Shown: positions 24,581 to 32,681 of the stretch, piece by piece
Layout of the letters: each line of letters opens with the position of its first letter
How positions within the stretch are numbered: position 1 is the first letter of the stretch
DNA from: Burkholderia sp. WSM2230
Lineage (GTDB): Bacteria; Pseudomonadota; Gammaproteobacteria; Burkholderiales; Burkholderiaceae
Reading direction: 5' to 3'
Assembly: GCF_000472445.1 (NCBI RefSeq)
Contig: NZ_AXAJ01000003.1
Span: 348,249-412,248 of the forward strand
DNA: 64,000 nt
Translations under genes and position numbers: made by a program
The notes under the pieces: generated by a model
The model's database searches: none
Told to the model about the DNA's origin: nothing
Seen by the model: the letters and a program-made list of their open reading frames with translations, nothing else

Positions 24581-25558
24581 ATGCTGATCAATTGCGCCGC
24601 CTACCAGGACGGCCGGAAACTCGCAGACATCGACATCGACAGCATCAGCGACTACGTGGCCCGGCCCGAGTGTTTCGTTTGGGTCGCGCTGAAAGACCCG
24701 GGCCCGGGCGAACTCGCGGTGATGAAACACGAGTTCGGGCTGCACGACCTCGCTATCGAGGACGCGCAAAACGGTCACCAGCGCCCGAAGATCGAGGAGT
24801 ATGGCGAGTCGCTGTTTGCGGTGATGCACACCGTCGAGATGGACGAAGACTGCGAACTGCTGATCGGCGAGGTGGATGTATTCGTCGGAGCGAACTATGT
24901 GCTGTCGGTGCGGCGCGGCACGCGCGCGGGCTTCCAGAACGTGCGGGCGCGCTGCGAGCGCGAACCGCAGTTGCTCAAGGCCGGCTCGGCATTCGTGCTG
25001 TATGCGCTGGCCGACGACATCGTCGATCGTTACTTTCCGATTGTCGAGGCGATGAACACCGAGATCGAGGCGATCGAAGACCGCATTTTCGAGCGCAACA
25101 ATTCGGCGGCATCGCGCGCGATCATTCAGGATCTGTATTCGCTGAAGCGGCGCCTCGTGATTCTGCAGCATCACATCGCGCCGCTGCAGGAAGCGATCAG
25201 CAAGCTGACGGGCGGCCGCATTCCGAGCGTCTGCGAAGGCATGCAGGCTTACTTTCGCGATGTTTACGACCACCTCGAGCGGATCGTGCGGATCATCGAC
25301 GGCCGGCGCGAAATGGTGGTCACCGCCGTGCAGGTGAACCTCGGCATGATTTCCCTCGCGGAGAACGAAGTGACCAAGCGGCTCGGTTCGTTCGCGGCGC
25401 TGTTCGCGGTGCCGACCATGATCGCCGGCATCTACGGGATGAATTTCCAGAACATCCCCGAGCTGCATTTGCAGTACGGCTATCCGCTGTGTCTCGCCAT
25501 CATGCTCACGGTCGACGTCATTCTGTATTGGCGCTTCCGCAAGGCCGGCTGGCTTTGA
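24581..25558 (+). CDS. corA: CorA family magnesium/cobalt transporter
   Basis: This 325-residue protein is a CorA-type divalent-cation channel with a long cytoplasmic alpha/beta and coiled-coil domain (residues about 1-265) and two C-terminal membrane helices. The signature GMN is present in IAGIYGMNFQNIPE at the end of the first helix. The C-terminus is short and basic (YWRFRKAGWL). It forms a pentamer in the inner membrane importing Mg2+. ATG 24581 is chosen because the family starts at about this point; an upstream TTG is in frame but would add 28 non-homologous residues. No magnesium leader element was recognised. Confidence 0.9.
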   Translation: MLINCAAYQDGRKLADIDIDSISDYVARPECFVWVALKDPGPGELAVMKHEFGLHDLAIEDAQNGHQRPKIEEYGESLFAVMHTVEMDEDCELLIGEVDVFVGANYVLSVRRGTRAGFQNVRARCEREPQLLKAGSAFVLYALADDIVDRYFPIVEAMNTEIEAIEDRIFERNNSAASRAIIQDLYSLKRRLVILQHHIAPLQEAISKLTGGRIPSVCEGMQAYFRDVYDHLERIVRIIDGRREMVVTAVQVNLGMISLAENEVTKRLGSFAALFAVPTMIAGIYGMNFQNIPELHLQYGYPLCLAIMLTVDVILYWRFRKAGWL

Positions 25559-25607
25559 GCGGCTGAGCCAGCCCTGCGTGGCGGCGCGCCCGCACGGCCC
25601 CGAGCCG

Positions 25608-25647
25608 ATAAGCCCATAAGCCCATAAGCCCATAAGCCCGCAAGCCC
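25608..25647. repeat. 8-bp tandem repeat (ATAAGCCC), 5 units
   Basis: Four ATAAGCCC units are followed by one GCAAGCCC, 50 bp after corA. The AAGCCC core is shared with the array at 12441-12660 and with the in-frame repeats of the LysR gene at 11845-11949. Confidence 0.9.
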
Positions 25648-25887
25648 GCTCGGCTGCATCCGCGCTTGCACCCAACGCAATAAAAGTCCAGCATAAGCGG
25701 CCCGCCGGCCGCTTACCTTGCAGCCGGCGGCAATACCGTCACGCCCGGACCACGCGAGGACCCATTGCCGCACGCATCCATCCGATTCGCCCGCCGGGCG
25801 TTTCGCCGCTCAACTGTCGACCGCATTCGCGGGGCGCACCGCGCGCCCGGGTTTCTGCGGGCGGGTGCACTGCAACACTGCGAATCG

Positions 25888-25937
25888 TTGACAGTCTGGC
25901 TCGCCTGCGCCGAGAATGAGCCCCGCAAACGTTTGCG
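25888..25937 (+). promoter_or_regulatory. rbs promoter and LacI-type operator
   Basis: TTGACA (25888-25893) is spaced 18 bp from GAGAAT (25912-25917). The perfect palindrome CGCAAACGTTTGCG (25924-25937) then covers the expected transcription start. This is the canonical operator shape for LacI/PurR/RbsR proteins. The LacI-type gene of the same cluster (30101) is the likely repressor, and rbsB starts 51 bp downstream. Confidence 0.8.
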
Positions 25938-25988
25938 CGTAACTAAAAATACGGCTCGATCCGAGCCCGACAAACCAAGGAGATATGC

Positions 25989-26951
25989 ATGAGCAATCGC
26001 ATTCGCCGCCGCATCCTCGCGGCCGCAGTCCTCGCCACCGCTAGCGCCGCCTTGCCGTTTTCCGCCGCCTATGCCCAGACGGCGCCCGCCCACAAGCCGA
26101 AAGTCGCGCTGGTGATGAAGTCGCTCGCCAACGAGTTCTTCCTCACGATGGAGAACGGTGCAAAGGACTACCAGAAGCACAACTCGTCGCAGTTCGACCT
26201 GATCACGAACGGCATCAAGGACGAAACGGACACGGCGAACCAGATCCGCATCGTCGAACAGATGATCGTTTCGAAGGTCGACGCGATCGTGCTGGCTCCG
26301 GCCGACTCGAAGGCGCTCGTGCCGGTGGTCAAGAAGGCGGTGGACGCGGGCATCGTCGTCGTGAACATCGACAACCGGCTCGACCCGGAAGTGCTCAAAT
26401 CCAAGGACCTGAACGTGCCGTTCGTCGGACCGGATAACCGCAAAGGCGCGCAAAAGGTCGGCGACTACCTGGCGAAGAAGCTCAAGGCGGGCGACGAGGT
26501 CGGCATTATCGAAGGCGTCTCGACCACGACCAATGCGCAGCAGCGCACGGCCGGCTTCAAGGATGCGATGCAGACTGTCGGCGCCAAAGTGGTGTCCGTG
26601 CAGTCGGGCGAATGGGAAATCGACAAGGGCAATGCGGTGGCTTCGGCCATGCTCAACGAGTACCCGAACCTGAAGGCGCTGCTCGCGGGCAACGACAACA
26701 TGGCGATCGGCGCGGTTTCCGCCGTCCGCGCGGCGGGCAAGCAGGGCAAGGTGTATGTGGTCGGCTACGACAACATCAACGCGATCAAGCCGATGCTGAA
26801 GGACGGCCGTGTGATCGCCACCGCCGACCAGTACGCCGCGAAGCAGGCTGTCTTCGGTATCGACACCGCGCTCAAAGCCTTGAACGAGCACAAGAAGCAG
26901 TCGCAGCTGTCGGGCGTGGTGGAAACGCCGTGCGATCTGGTGACGAAGTGA
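25989..26951 (+). CDS. rbsB: Sugar ABC transporter periplasmic binding protein (ribose type)
   Basis: This 320-residue protein has a signal peptide with an AYAQ cleavage region and a type I periplasmic binding fold (VALVMKSLANEFFLTMENGA; VDAIVLAPADSKALVPVVKK; AGNDNMAIGAVSAVRAAG; VVGYDNINAIKPML). It captures a sugar, probably ribose or a related pentose judging from the rbsK-like kinase in the cluster. It is the first gene behind the LacI-type operator. Other substrates (allose, xylose, galactofuranose) cannot be excluded. Confidence 0.87.
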   Translation: MSNRIRRRILAAAVLATASAALPFSAAYAQTAPAHKPKVALVMKSLANEFFLTMENGAKDYQKHNSSQFDLITNGIKDETDTANQIRIVEQMIVSKVDAIVLAPADSKALVPVVKKAVDAGIVVVNIDNRLDPEVLKSKDLNVPFVGPDNRKGAQKVGDYLAKKLKAGDEVGIIEGVSTTTNAQQRTAGFKDAMQTVGAKVVSVQSGEWEIDKGNAVASAMLNEYPNLKALLAGNDNMAIGAVSAVRAAGKQGKVYVVGYDNINAIKPMLKDGRVIATADQYAAKQAVFGIDTALKALNEHKKQSQLSGVVETPCDLVTK

Positions 26952-27296
26952 ACGGTGGCTGAGGCGGTGCATGAGGCGGTGCATGAGGCGTCGCTGTGTC
27001 ACCGCTTCAGGCGTCGCCGGCCAGCAAGACACGCGGATTCGCGCCGCGCCACGACCGCGAATCCGTGCCTACTATTCAATGAACACTCAATAGCCGCCCA
27101 ATAGCGGCTCAAGAAAGCCGGCGCGCCGCCGTTAATTCCAGAGGTAAGCGTCATGACGGCGGCTGCGCGGTGAGAGAAGCGCAGCCATAGCGCCTGCGCA
27201 TTCCGCGCATTGGGCCGGCATTGACCGCGGCGCCGGGCGCCGCCTCGTTCGAGCGAATCGTACGGGGCGCGCCTCGCGCCGTGAAACAGGATCGCG
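26952..27296 (+). other. 345-bp rbsB-rbsA spacer with hairpin and short repeats
   Basis: No gene is seen. It contains two copies of a 12-bp unit GAGGCGGTGCAT (near 26962-26990) and a hairpin AGCCGC-CCAATA-GCGGCT (27092-27109), soon followed by GC-rich dyads around CGGCGCGCCG. Such stem-loops between binding-protein and ATPase genes often stabilise the upstream mRNA, so binding protein is made in excess. That role is inferred. Confidence 0.45.
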
Positions 27297-28889
27297 ATGG
27301 ATTCAACCGACCACGACGCCTTGCCTGCCGTTCTGTCCGTCAGCGGCATCGGCAAGACCTATGCCGAACCGGTGCTCGCCGACGTGTCTTTGTCGTTGCG
27401 TGCCGGCGAGGTATTGGCGCTCACCGGCGAGAACGGCGCCGGCAAGAGCACGCTGTCCAAGATTATCGGCGGACTCGTCGAGCCGACCGCCGGCACCATG
27501 CGGCTTGGCGGCGCGCCCTATACACCGGCGAGCCGCACCGAAGCCGAAGCGCTCGGGGTGCGCATGGTCATGCAGGAGCTGAACCTGCTGCCCACGCTGT
27601 CGGTGGCCGAAAACCTGTTTCTGAACCGCTTACCACGCGCGGGGCGATTCATTGGCTGGATCGACCGCCGCAAGCTGCGCGAGAACGCGCGCCACGCCAT
27701 GGCGCAAGTTGGGCTCGACGCGATCGACCCCGATACGCTCGTGGGCGAACTCGGCATCGGCCATCAGCAGATGGTGGAGATCGCGCGCAATCTGATCGAC
27801 GACTGCCGCGTGCTGATCCTCGACGAGCCGACCGCGATGCTGACCGCGCGCGAAGTCGACCTGCTGTTCGAGCAGATCGGCCGCCTGAAGGCGCGCGGCG
27901 TCGCGCTAATCTACATCTCGCACCGGCTCGAGGAACTCGCGCGGGTCGCCGGGCGGATTGCGGTGCTGCGCGATGGCCGGCTCGTGCACGTCGACGCCAT
28001 GGCCAACCTGACCAGCGACGAAATCGTCACATGGATGGTCGGCCGCGAACTCGGCGAGCAGATCGATCTGGGCGTGCGCAGTATCGGCGCGCCGCTTCTG
28101 AAAGTGGAGCGGCTCTCGCGCGGCAAGGTGGTGCGCGACGTGTCGTTCGAAGTGCGCGCAGGTGAGATTTTCGGCGTCAGCGGCCTGATCGGCGCCGGCC
28201 GCACGGAACTGATGCGGCTCATCTACGGCGCGGACCAGAAAGACGGCGGCACGGTGGCGCTTGCCCCGACGCCGGGCGCGCCGCCAGCTCCGGTGCGGAT
28301 CGATTCGCCCACGGACGCGGTGCGCGCGGGCATTGCGCTCATCACCGAGGACCGCAAAGGCGAGGGCCTGCTGCTGCCGCAGCCGATCGCGGCCAACGTG
28401 TCGCTCGGCAACATCGGCAGCGTCGCGCGCCACGGCGTGGTCGACGCGAAACGCGAGCACGCGCTCGCGCAGAAGCAGATCGACGCGATGCGGATTCGCA
28501 GCTCGGGACCCGGGCAGATTGTCGGCGAGCTGTCGGGCGGCAACCAGCAGAAGGTCGTCATTGGCCGCTGGCTCGCGCGCGATTGCCGCGTGCTGTTATT
28601 CGACGAACCCACGCGCGGCATCGACGTCGGCGCGAAGTTCGATATTTATGGCTTGATGGGCGCGCTGGCTCGGCAAGGGCGCGCGCTCGTCGTGGTGTCG
28701 AGCGACCTGCGCGAGCTCATGCTGATCTGCGACCGGATTGGGGTGATGTCGGCGGGCAGCCTGACAGGTGTGTTCGAACGCGACACGTGGACGCAGGACG
28801 CGCTGCTGGCTGCCGCCTTCGCCGGCTACCGCAGCCGCGAAGCGCTGTTGCACGACCTCGACACCAATGAAGCAGGGAGCTTGTCATGA
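27297..28889 (+). CDS. rbsA: Sugar ABC transporter ATPase, two-domain (ribose type)
   Basis: This 530-residue protein has two tandem ABC domains. The first has Walker A GENGAGKSTLSK (about 48-59) and an atypical signature LGIGHQQMVEIARNL. The second has a degenerate P-loop GLIGAGRTELM and a good signature ELSGGNQQKVVIGRWLA. This is standard for RbsA/MglA/XylG importers. AGGA precedes ATG 27297. Its stop overlaps the permease start as ATGA. Confidence 0.9.
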   Translation: MDSTDHDALPAVLSVSGIGKTYAEPVLADVSLSLRAGEVLALTGENGAGKSTLSKIIGGLVEPTAGTMRLGGAPYTPASRTEAEALGVRMVMQELNLLPTLSVAENLFLNRLPRAGRFIGWIDRRKLRENARHAMAQVGLDAIDPDTLVGELGIGHQQMVEIARNLIDDCRVLILDEPTAMLTAREVDLLFEQIGRLKARGVALIYISHRLEELARVAGRIAVLRDGRLVHVDAMANLTSDEIVTWMVGRELGEQIDLGVRSIGAPLLKVERLSRGKVVRDVSFEVRAGEIFGVSGLIGAGRTELMRLIYGADQKDGGTVALAPTPGAPPAPVRIDSPTDAVRAGIALITEDRKGEGLLLPQPIAANVSLGNIGSVARHGVVDAKREHALAQKQIDAMRIRSSGPGQIVGELSGGNQQKVVIGRWLARDCRVLLFDEPTRGIDVGAKFDIYGLMGALARQGRALVVVSSDLRELMLICDRIGVMSAGSLTGVFERDTWTQDALLAAAFAGYRSREALLHDLDTNEAGSLS

Positions 28890-29953
28890 CCGATCAATCG
28901 TTGCGCGACACGCCGGGCGCGAAACACGGCGGGAAAGAGGGCACACCTGGCGTCAACGCGAACGCCGCGCCGCCGGCCGATCCGTCGGCGCCGCTCGCGA
29001 GCGGCAAACCGGCCGGCACGCGGCTCGGCTTTTCGAACTATCTGGGACTCGCCGGAGCGCTGCTCGGCATGATCGTGCTGTTCTCGCTGCTGAGTTCGCA
29101 CTTTCTGACCTACGACACGTTCAGCACGATCGCCAATCAGATTCCGGATCTGGTGGTGATGTCGGTCGGCATGACGTTCGTGCTGATCATCGCCGGTATC
29201 GACCTGTCGGTCGGCTCGGTGCTCGCGCTCGGCGCGTCGGTCGTCAGCGTGGCCGCGCTCAAGTGGGGCTGGGGCCCGCTGCCCTCGGCGCTGCTCGGCG
29301 TCGCGGCGGCGGCCCTGACTGGCACGATCACCGGCGCGGTCACGGTCGGCTGGCGGATTCCGTCGTTCATCGTGTCGCTCGGCGTGCTCGAGGCGGCGCG
29401 CGGCCTCGCGTATCAGATGACGAATTCCCGCACCGCCTATATCGGCGACGCTTTCGATTTTCTGTCGAACCCGATTGCGCTCGGCATCTCGCCGGCCTTC
29501 CTGATCGCCGTGGCCGTTATGGTGATCGCGCAACTGGTGCTGACGCGCACGGTGTTCGGCCGCTATCTGGTTGGCATCGGCACCAACGAGGAAGCGGTGC
29601 GGCTCGCGGGCGTCAATCCGCGGCCCTACAAGGTGATCGTGTTCGCGCTGATGGGCGCGCTCGCGGGCCTCGCGTCGCTGTTCCAGATTTCGCGTCTGGA
29701 GGCCGCCGACCCGAACGCGGGCGTGGGCCTTGAACTGCAGGTGATCGCCGCCGTGGTGATCGGCGGTACCAGTCTGATGGGCGGGCGCGGCTCCGTCATC
29801 AGCACGTTCTTCGGCGTGTTGATCATTTCGGTGCTGGCGGCCGGCCTCGCGCAGATCGGCGCGAACGAGCCGACCAAGCGGATGATCACCGGCGCTGTGA
29901 TCGTGGTGGCCGTGGTGCTGGATACGTACCGCAGCCGCCGCAAGCGCGCCTGA
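28886..29953 (+). CDS. rbsC: Sugar ABC transporter permease (ribose type)
   Basis: This 355-residue inner-membrane permease has about 8-10 hydrophobic segments and the family motifs GIDLSVGSVLALGASVVS, GVAAAALTGTITGAVTVGWR, FGRYLVGIGTNEEAVRLAGV and GGTSLMGGRGSV. A soluble 45-residue N-terminus rich in Ala/Pro/Gly precedes the first segment. Translationally coupled to rbsA by a 4-bp overlap. It completes the importer with RbsA and RbsB. Confidence 0.9.
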   Translation: MTDQSLRDTPGAKHGGKEGTPGVNANAAPPADPSAPLASGKPAGTRLGFSNYLGLAGALLGMIVLFSLLSSHFLTYDTFSTIANQIPDLVVMSVGMTFVLIIAGIDLSVGSVLALGASVVSVAALKWGWGPLPSALLGVAAAALTGTITGAVTVGWRIPSFIVSLGVLEAARGLAYQMTNSRTAYIGDAFDFLSNPIALGISPAFLIAVAVMVIAQLVLTRTVFGRYLVGIGTNEEAVRLAGVNPRPYKVIVFALMGALAGLASLFQISRLEAADPNAGVGLELQVIAAVVIGGTSLMGGRGSVISTFFGVLIISVLAAGLAQIGANEPTKRMITGAVIVVAVVLDTYRSRRKRA

Positions 29954-30100
29954 CATGGTCAGAGTAGCGCGTGTCGGGCACCTGAAGTGCGGTTTGCGGT
30001 AAAGCGTAAGAATTCATGAGTGTGGCGGGTTCGATGAGGACGTCCCAAGGTCGGCAGTGAGCCTGACGGCGGGGAAAAACAGGCGGGAGAGCAACAGGTT

Positions 30101-31141
30101 ATGGCGACGATCAAGGATGTAGCAGCCGTGGCGGGCGTGTCCTTCACGACGGTATCGCACGTCGTGAACAATTCGCGGCCCGTGTCGGCCGACGTGCGCG
30201 CGAAGGTCGAGCACGCGATTCGCCAGCTTCACTATGTGCCCTCGGCAGTGGCCCGTTCGCTGAAGGCGCGCGCCACGGCGACCATCGGGCTCGTGGTGCC
30301 GAACAGCACCAACCCGTACTTCGCGGAGCTCGCGCGCGGCATCGAGGACGGTTGCGCCCGCAACGGCTACTGCGTGTTCTTCTGCAATTCCGACGACGAC
30401 CCGGCGAAGCAGCGCAGCTATCTGCGCGTGCTGCAGGAAAAGCGCATCGACGGACTGATCGTCGCGTCCGCCGGCGACGACGCGGTGCTCGCGCAAACCC
30501 TCGCGGACGCGCGCGAGCCGCTCGTGATCGTCGACCGCAATATTGAAGGCGTGAATGCGGACCTCGTGCAGATAGACCACGAGAAGGGCGCGTACCTCGC
30601 CACCCGTCATCTGCTGGAACTGGGGCACGTGCGGATCGGCTGCATTACGGGGCCGGTCGACACGGCAGTCAGCGCGATGCGCGTGCACGGCTTCATCCGC
30701 GCGATGACCGAGCGCGGCATAGAGATTCCGCCGGACGCGATCGTCGAAAGCGACTTCTCGGGCACCGGCGGCCATCGCGCGGCCGGTCAACTGTTCGATA
30801 CGGTCAAGCCGTCGGCGATTTTTGCCTGTAACGACATGATGGGCATCGGCGCATTGCGCGCCGCGGCGGAGCGAAACATCAGCGTGCCGCGCGACTGCTC
30901 GATCATCGGTTTCGACGATATCGAACTGGGACGCTTTACCTATCCGGCACTCTCGACGGTCGGGCAGTCGGTGCGCGCGCTCGGCGACATGGCCGCGCAG
31001 ACGCTGATCGAGCGCATTGCCGGCAAGTCGACGGCGAGCACGCGTCCCGGCAGCCGCCGGCGCGTGGTGTCGCCACGGCTGATCGTGCGCGAATCGACAT
31101 CGACCTGGGCGGGCGCCGGAAAACGCAATCTGGCGGCGTGA
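30101..31141 (+). CDS. rbsR: LacI family repressor of ribose cluster
   Basis: This 346-residue LacI/PurR-type repressor has the helix-turn-helix MATIKDVAAVAGVSFTTVSH with hinge helix (PSAVARSLKARATATIGLVV) and the sugar-sensing domain (PNSTNPYFAELARGIEDGCA; FDDIELGRFTYPALSTVGQS). It lies between permease and kinase genes, and the palindrome at 25924 is the expected operator. The C-terminus has about 20 extra basic residues (RPGSRRRVVSP). It is inferred to be relieved by ribose or its phosphate. Confidence 0.86.
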   Translation: MATIKDVAAVAGVSFTTVSHVVNNSRPVSADVRAKVEHAIRQLHYVPSAVARSLKARATATIGLVVPNSTNPYFAELARGIEDGCARNGYCVFFCNSDDDPAKQRSYLRVLQEKRIDGLIVASAGDDAVLAQTLADAREPLVIVDRNIEGVNADLVQIDHEKGAYLATRHLLELGHVRIGCITGPVDTAVSAMRVHGFIRAMTERGIEIPPDAIVESDFSGTGGHRAAGQLFDTVKPSAIFACNDMMGIGALRAAAERNISVPRDCSIIGFDDIELGRFTYPALSTVGQSVRALGDMAAQTLIERIAGKSTASTRPGSRRRVVSPRLIVRESTSTWAGAGKRNLAA

Positions 31142-31250
31142 GCGCGCGGCTGTGGCCGGGGCTGGCCGGGGCTGGTCTCCGCGCCGACTGCATCAGCGCT
31201 TGGGCATGTGTTGAAAGCACGTTTGGACAGCAGAGCAACGGGAGAATTGA

Positions 31251-32174
31251 GTGGCAAGTAAGGAAACGCGCTCGCGCGTGGCGGTGGTCGGCAGTCTGAA
31301 CATGGACCTGGTGGCGCGCGCGCCGCGTCTGCCGCATCCCGGCGAAACGCTGGCCGGCCGCAGGTTCGCCCAGGTTCCGGGCGGCAAGGGCGGTAACCAG
31401 GCCGTGGCGGCCGCGCGGCTCGGCGCGCGGGTTTCGATGCTCGGCTGCGTCGGCGCTGACGCGAACGGCGCGCAGTTGCGCGCGGGGCTCGAGGCCGAGG
31501 GCATCGACTGCACGGCGCTGGAAACCGGCCGCGAGGCGACGGGCGTGGCGCTAATTATTGTCGACGATGCGAGCCAGAACGCGATCGTGATCGTCGCGGG
31601 CAGCAATGGCGAGGTGACGCCTGAAACCATCGCGCGCCACGAAGCCGTGCTTGCCGCCGCCGACGTGGTGATCTGCCAGCTCGAAACGCCGCCCGACACG
31701 GTGCACGCTGCACTCGCCGCGGCGCGGCGCCTCGGCAAGACCGTAATTCTGAACCCGGCGCCCGCCACCGGCCCATTGCCTGCCGAGTGGCTGCCGCTCA
31801 TCGACTATCTGATTCCGAACGAACTGGAAGCCGCGACGCTGACCGGCTTGCCGGTGGGCTCGCCGGAAGAAGCGGCGACGGCCGCCGCCGTGCTGCGCGC
31901 GGCCGGCGCGCGCAATGTCCTCGTGACGCTTGGGCCGCGCGGCGTGCAGGCGGCGCTCCAAGGCGCGGCGCCGGTGCTGTACGACGCGCCAAAAGTCGAA
32001 GCCGTGGATACGACCGCGGCCGGCGACACGTTCATCGGCGGTTTCGCGGCGCAGCTAGGAGAGGGAGCGGGCGTGGATGCGGCGATCCGCTTCGCCCAGC
32101 GCGCCGCGGCGTTGTCGGTGACGCGAGAGGGCGCTCAGCCTTCCATTCCCACACGCGACGAACTCGACGGCTGA
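31251..32174 (+). CDS. rbsK: Ribokinase
   Basis: This 307-residue PfkB-family kinase has the N-terminal GGKGGNQAVAAARLGARVSM and the C-terminal DTTAAGDTFIGGFAAQLG, as in RbsK, with the catalytic Asp in AAGDTF. It phosphorylates ribose at O5 in the cytoplasm. It starts with GTG 31251 behind GGGAGAATTGA. No rbsD (pyranase) gene lies in the cluster. A deoxyribokinase-like activity is an alternative. Confidence 0.87.
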   Translation: MASKETRSRVAVVGSLNMDLVARAPRLPHPGETLAGRRFAQVPGGKGGNQAVAAARLGARVSMLGCVGADANGAQLRAGLEAEGIDCTALETGREATGVALIIVDDASQNAIVIVAGSNGEVTPETIARHEAVLAAADVVICQLETPPDTVHAALAAARRLGKTVILNPAPATGPLPAEWLPLIDYLIPNELEAATLTGLPVGSPEEAATAAAVLRAAGARNVLVTLGPRGVQAALQGAAPVLYDAPKVEAVDTTAAGDTFIGGFAAQLGEGAGVDAAIRFAQRAAALSVTREGAQPSIPTRDELDG

Positions 32175-32554
32175 CGTTACGGTTTCGCCTCGTTTAATGG
32201 GCAGCGCGGCGCGAAGCGTCGCGCGTGCCGATGTTTCCGCTTAGCTCGAGGCTTGGGTGTGCCGCCCGCGAGTCCGCGTTCCCCCGCCGTTCGATGTTTC
32301 CGCATGCTGGTAGTACGCGCATGCGCCCTGGTTGCTTGTGCCGGGGGCGTCCCACCCGCGCGCGCGCGTGTTCTTTCACCGCTCGATCTTCTGGCGTGTC
32401 ACTTACGCGCGCACACCCCGCACACCCTTTACCCCTTGGTGCCCCCCCGTACCGCTTCCCGCGCGGCAACGCCTGGGCCCCCCATCGGCAGCCGGCCGAG
32501 TTTTGTAATTTTTACGTGTCTGCGCCGCGCCTTTCCTCCGATCATATAAAAGCT

Positions 32555-32581
32555 TTAAGTCCGCGAGTGGACTGCCGTTAA
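32555..32581 (+). promoter_or_regulatory. Sigma-28 (FliA) type promoter for chemoreceptor
   Basis: TTAAGTCC, 11 bp, then GCCGTTAA matches the flagellar consensus TAAAGTTT-N11-GCCGATAA at 5/8 and 7/8 positions with exact spacing. It lies about 100 bp upstream of the chemoreceptor ATG, giving a leader of about 90 nt. The rest of the 507-bp gap between rbsK and this gene holds no recognisable gene. Confidence 0.75.
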
Positions 32582-32681
32582 CGCAGCTATCAGAGCGCCG
32601 ATCCAACGGAATGACCAACGGTGCCGCACGCTGCATCAGACCTTTACTTGCTGCTCCGCAGCCTTCACGCACAGGACATGT

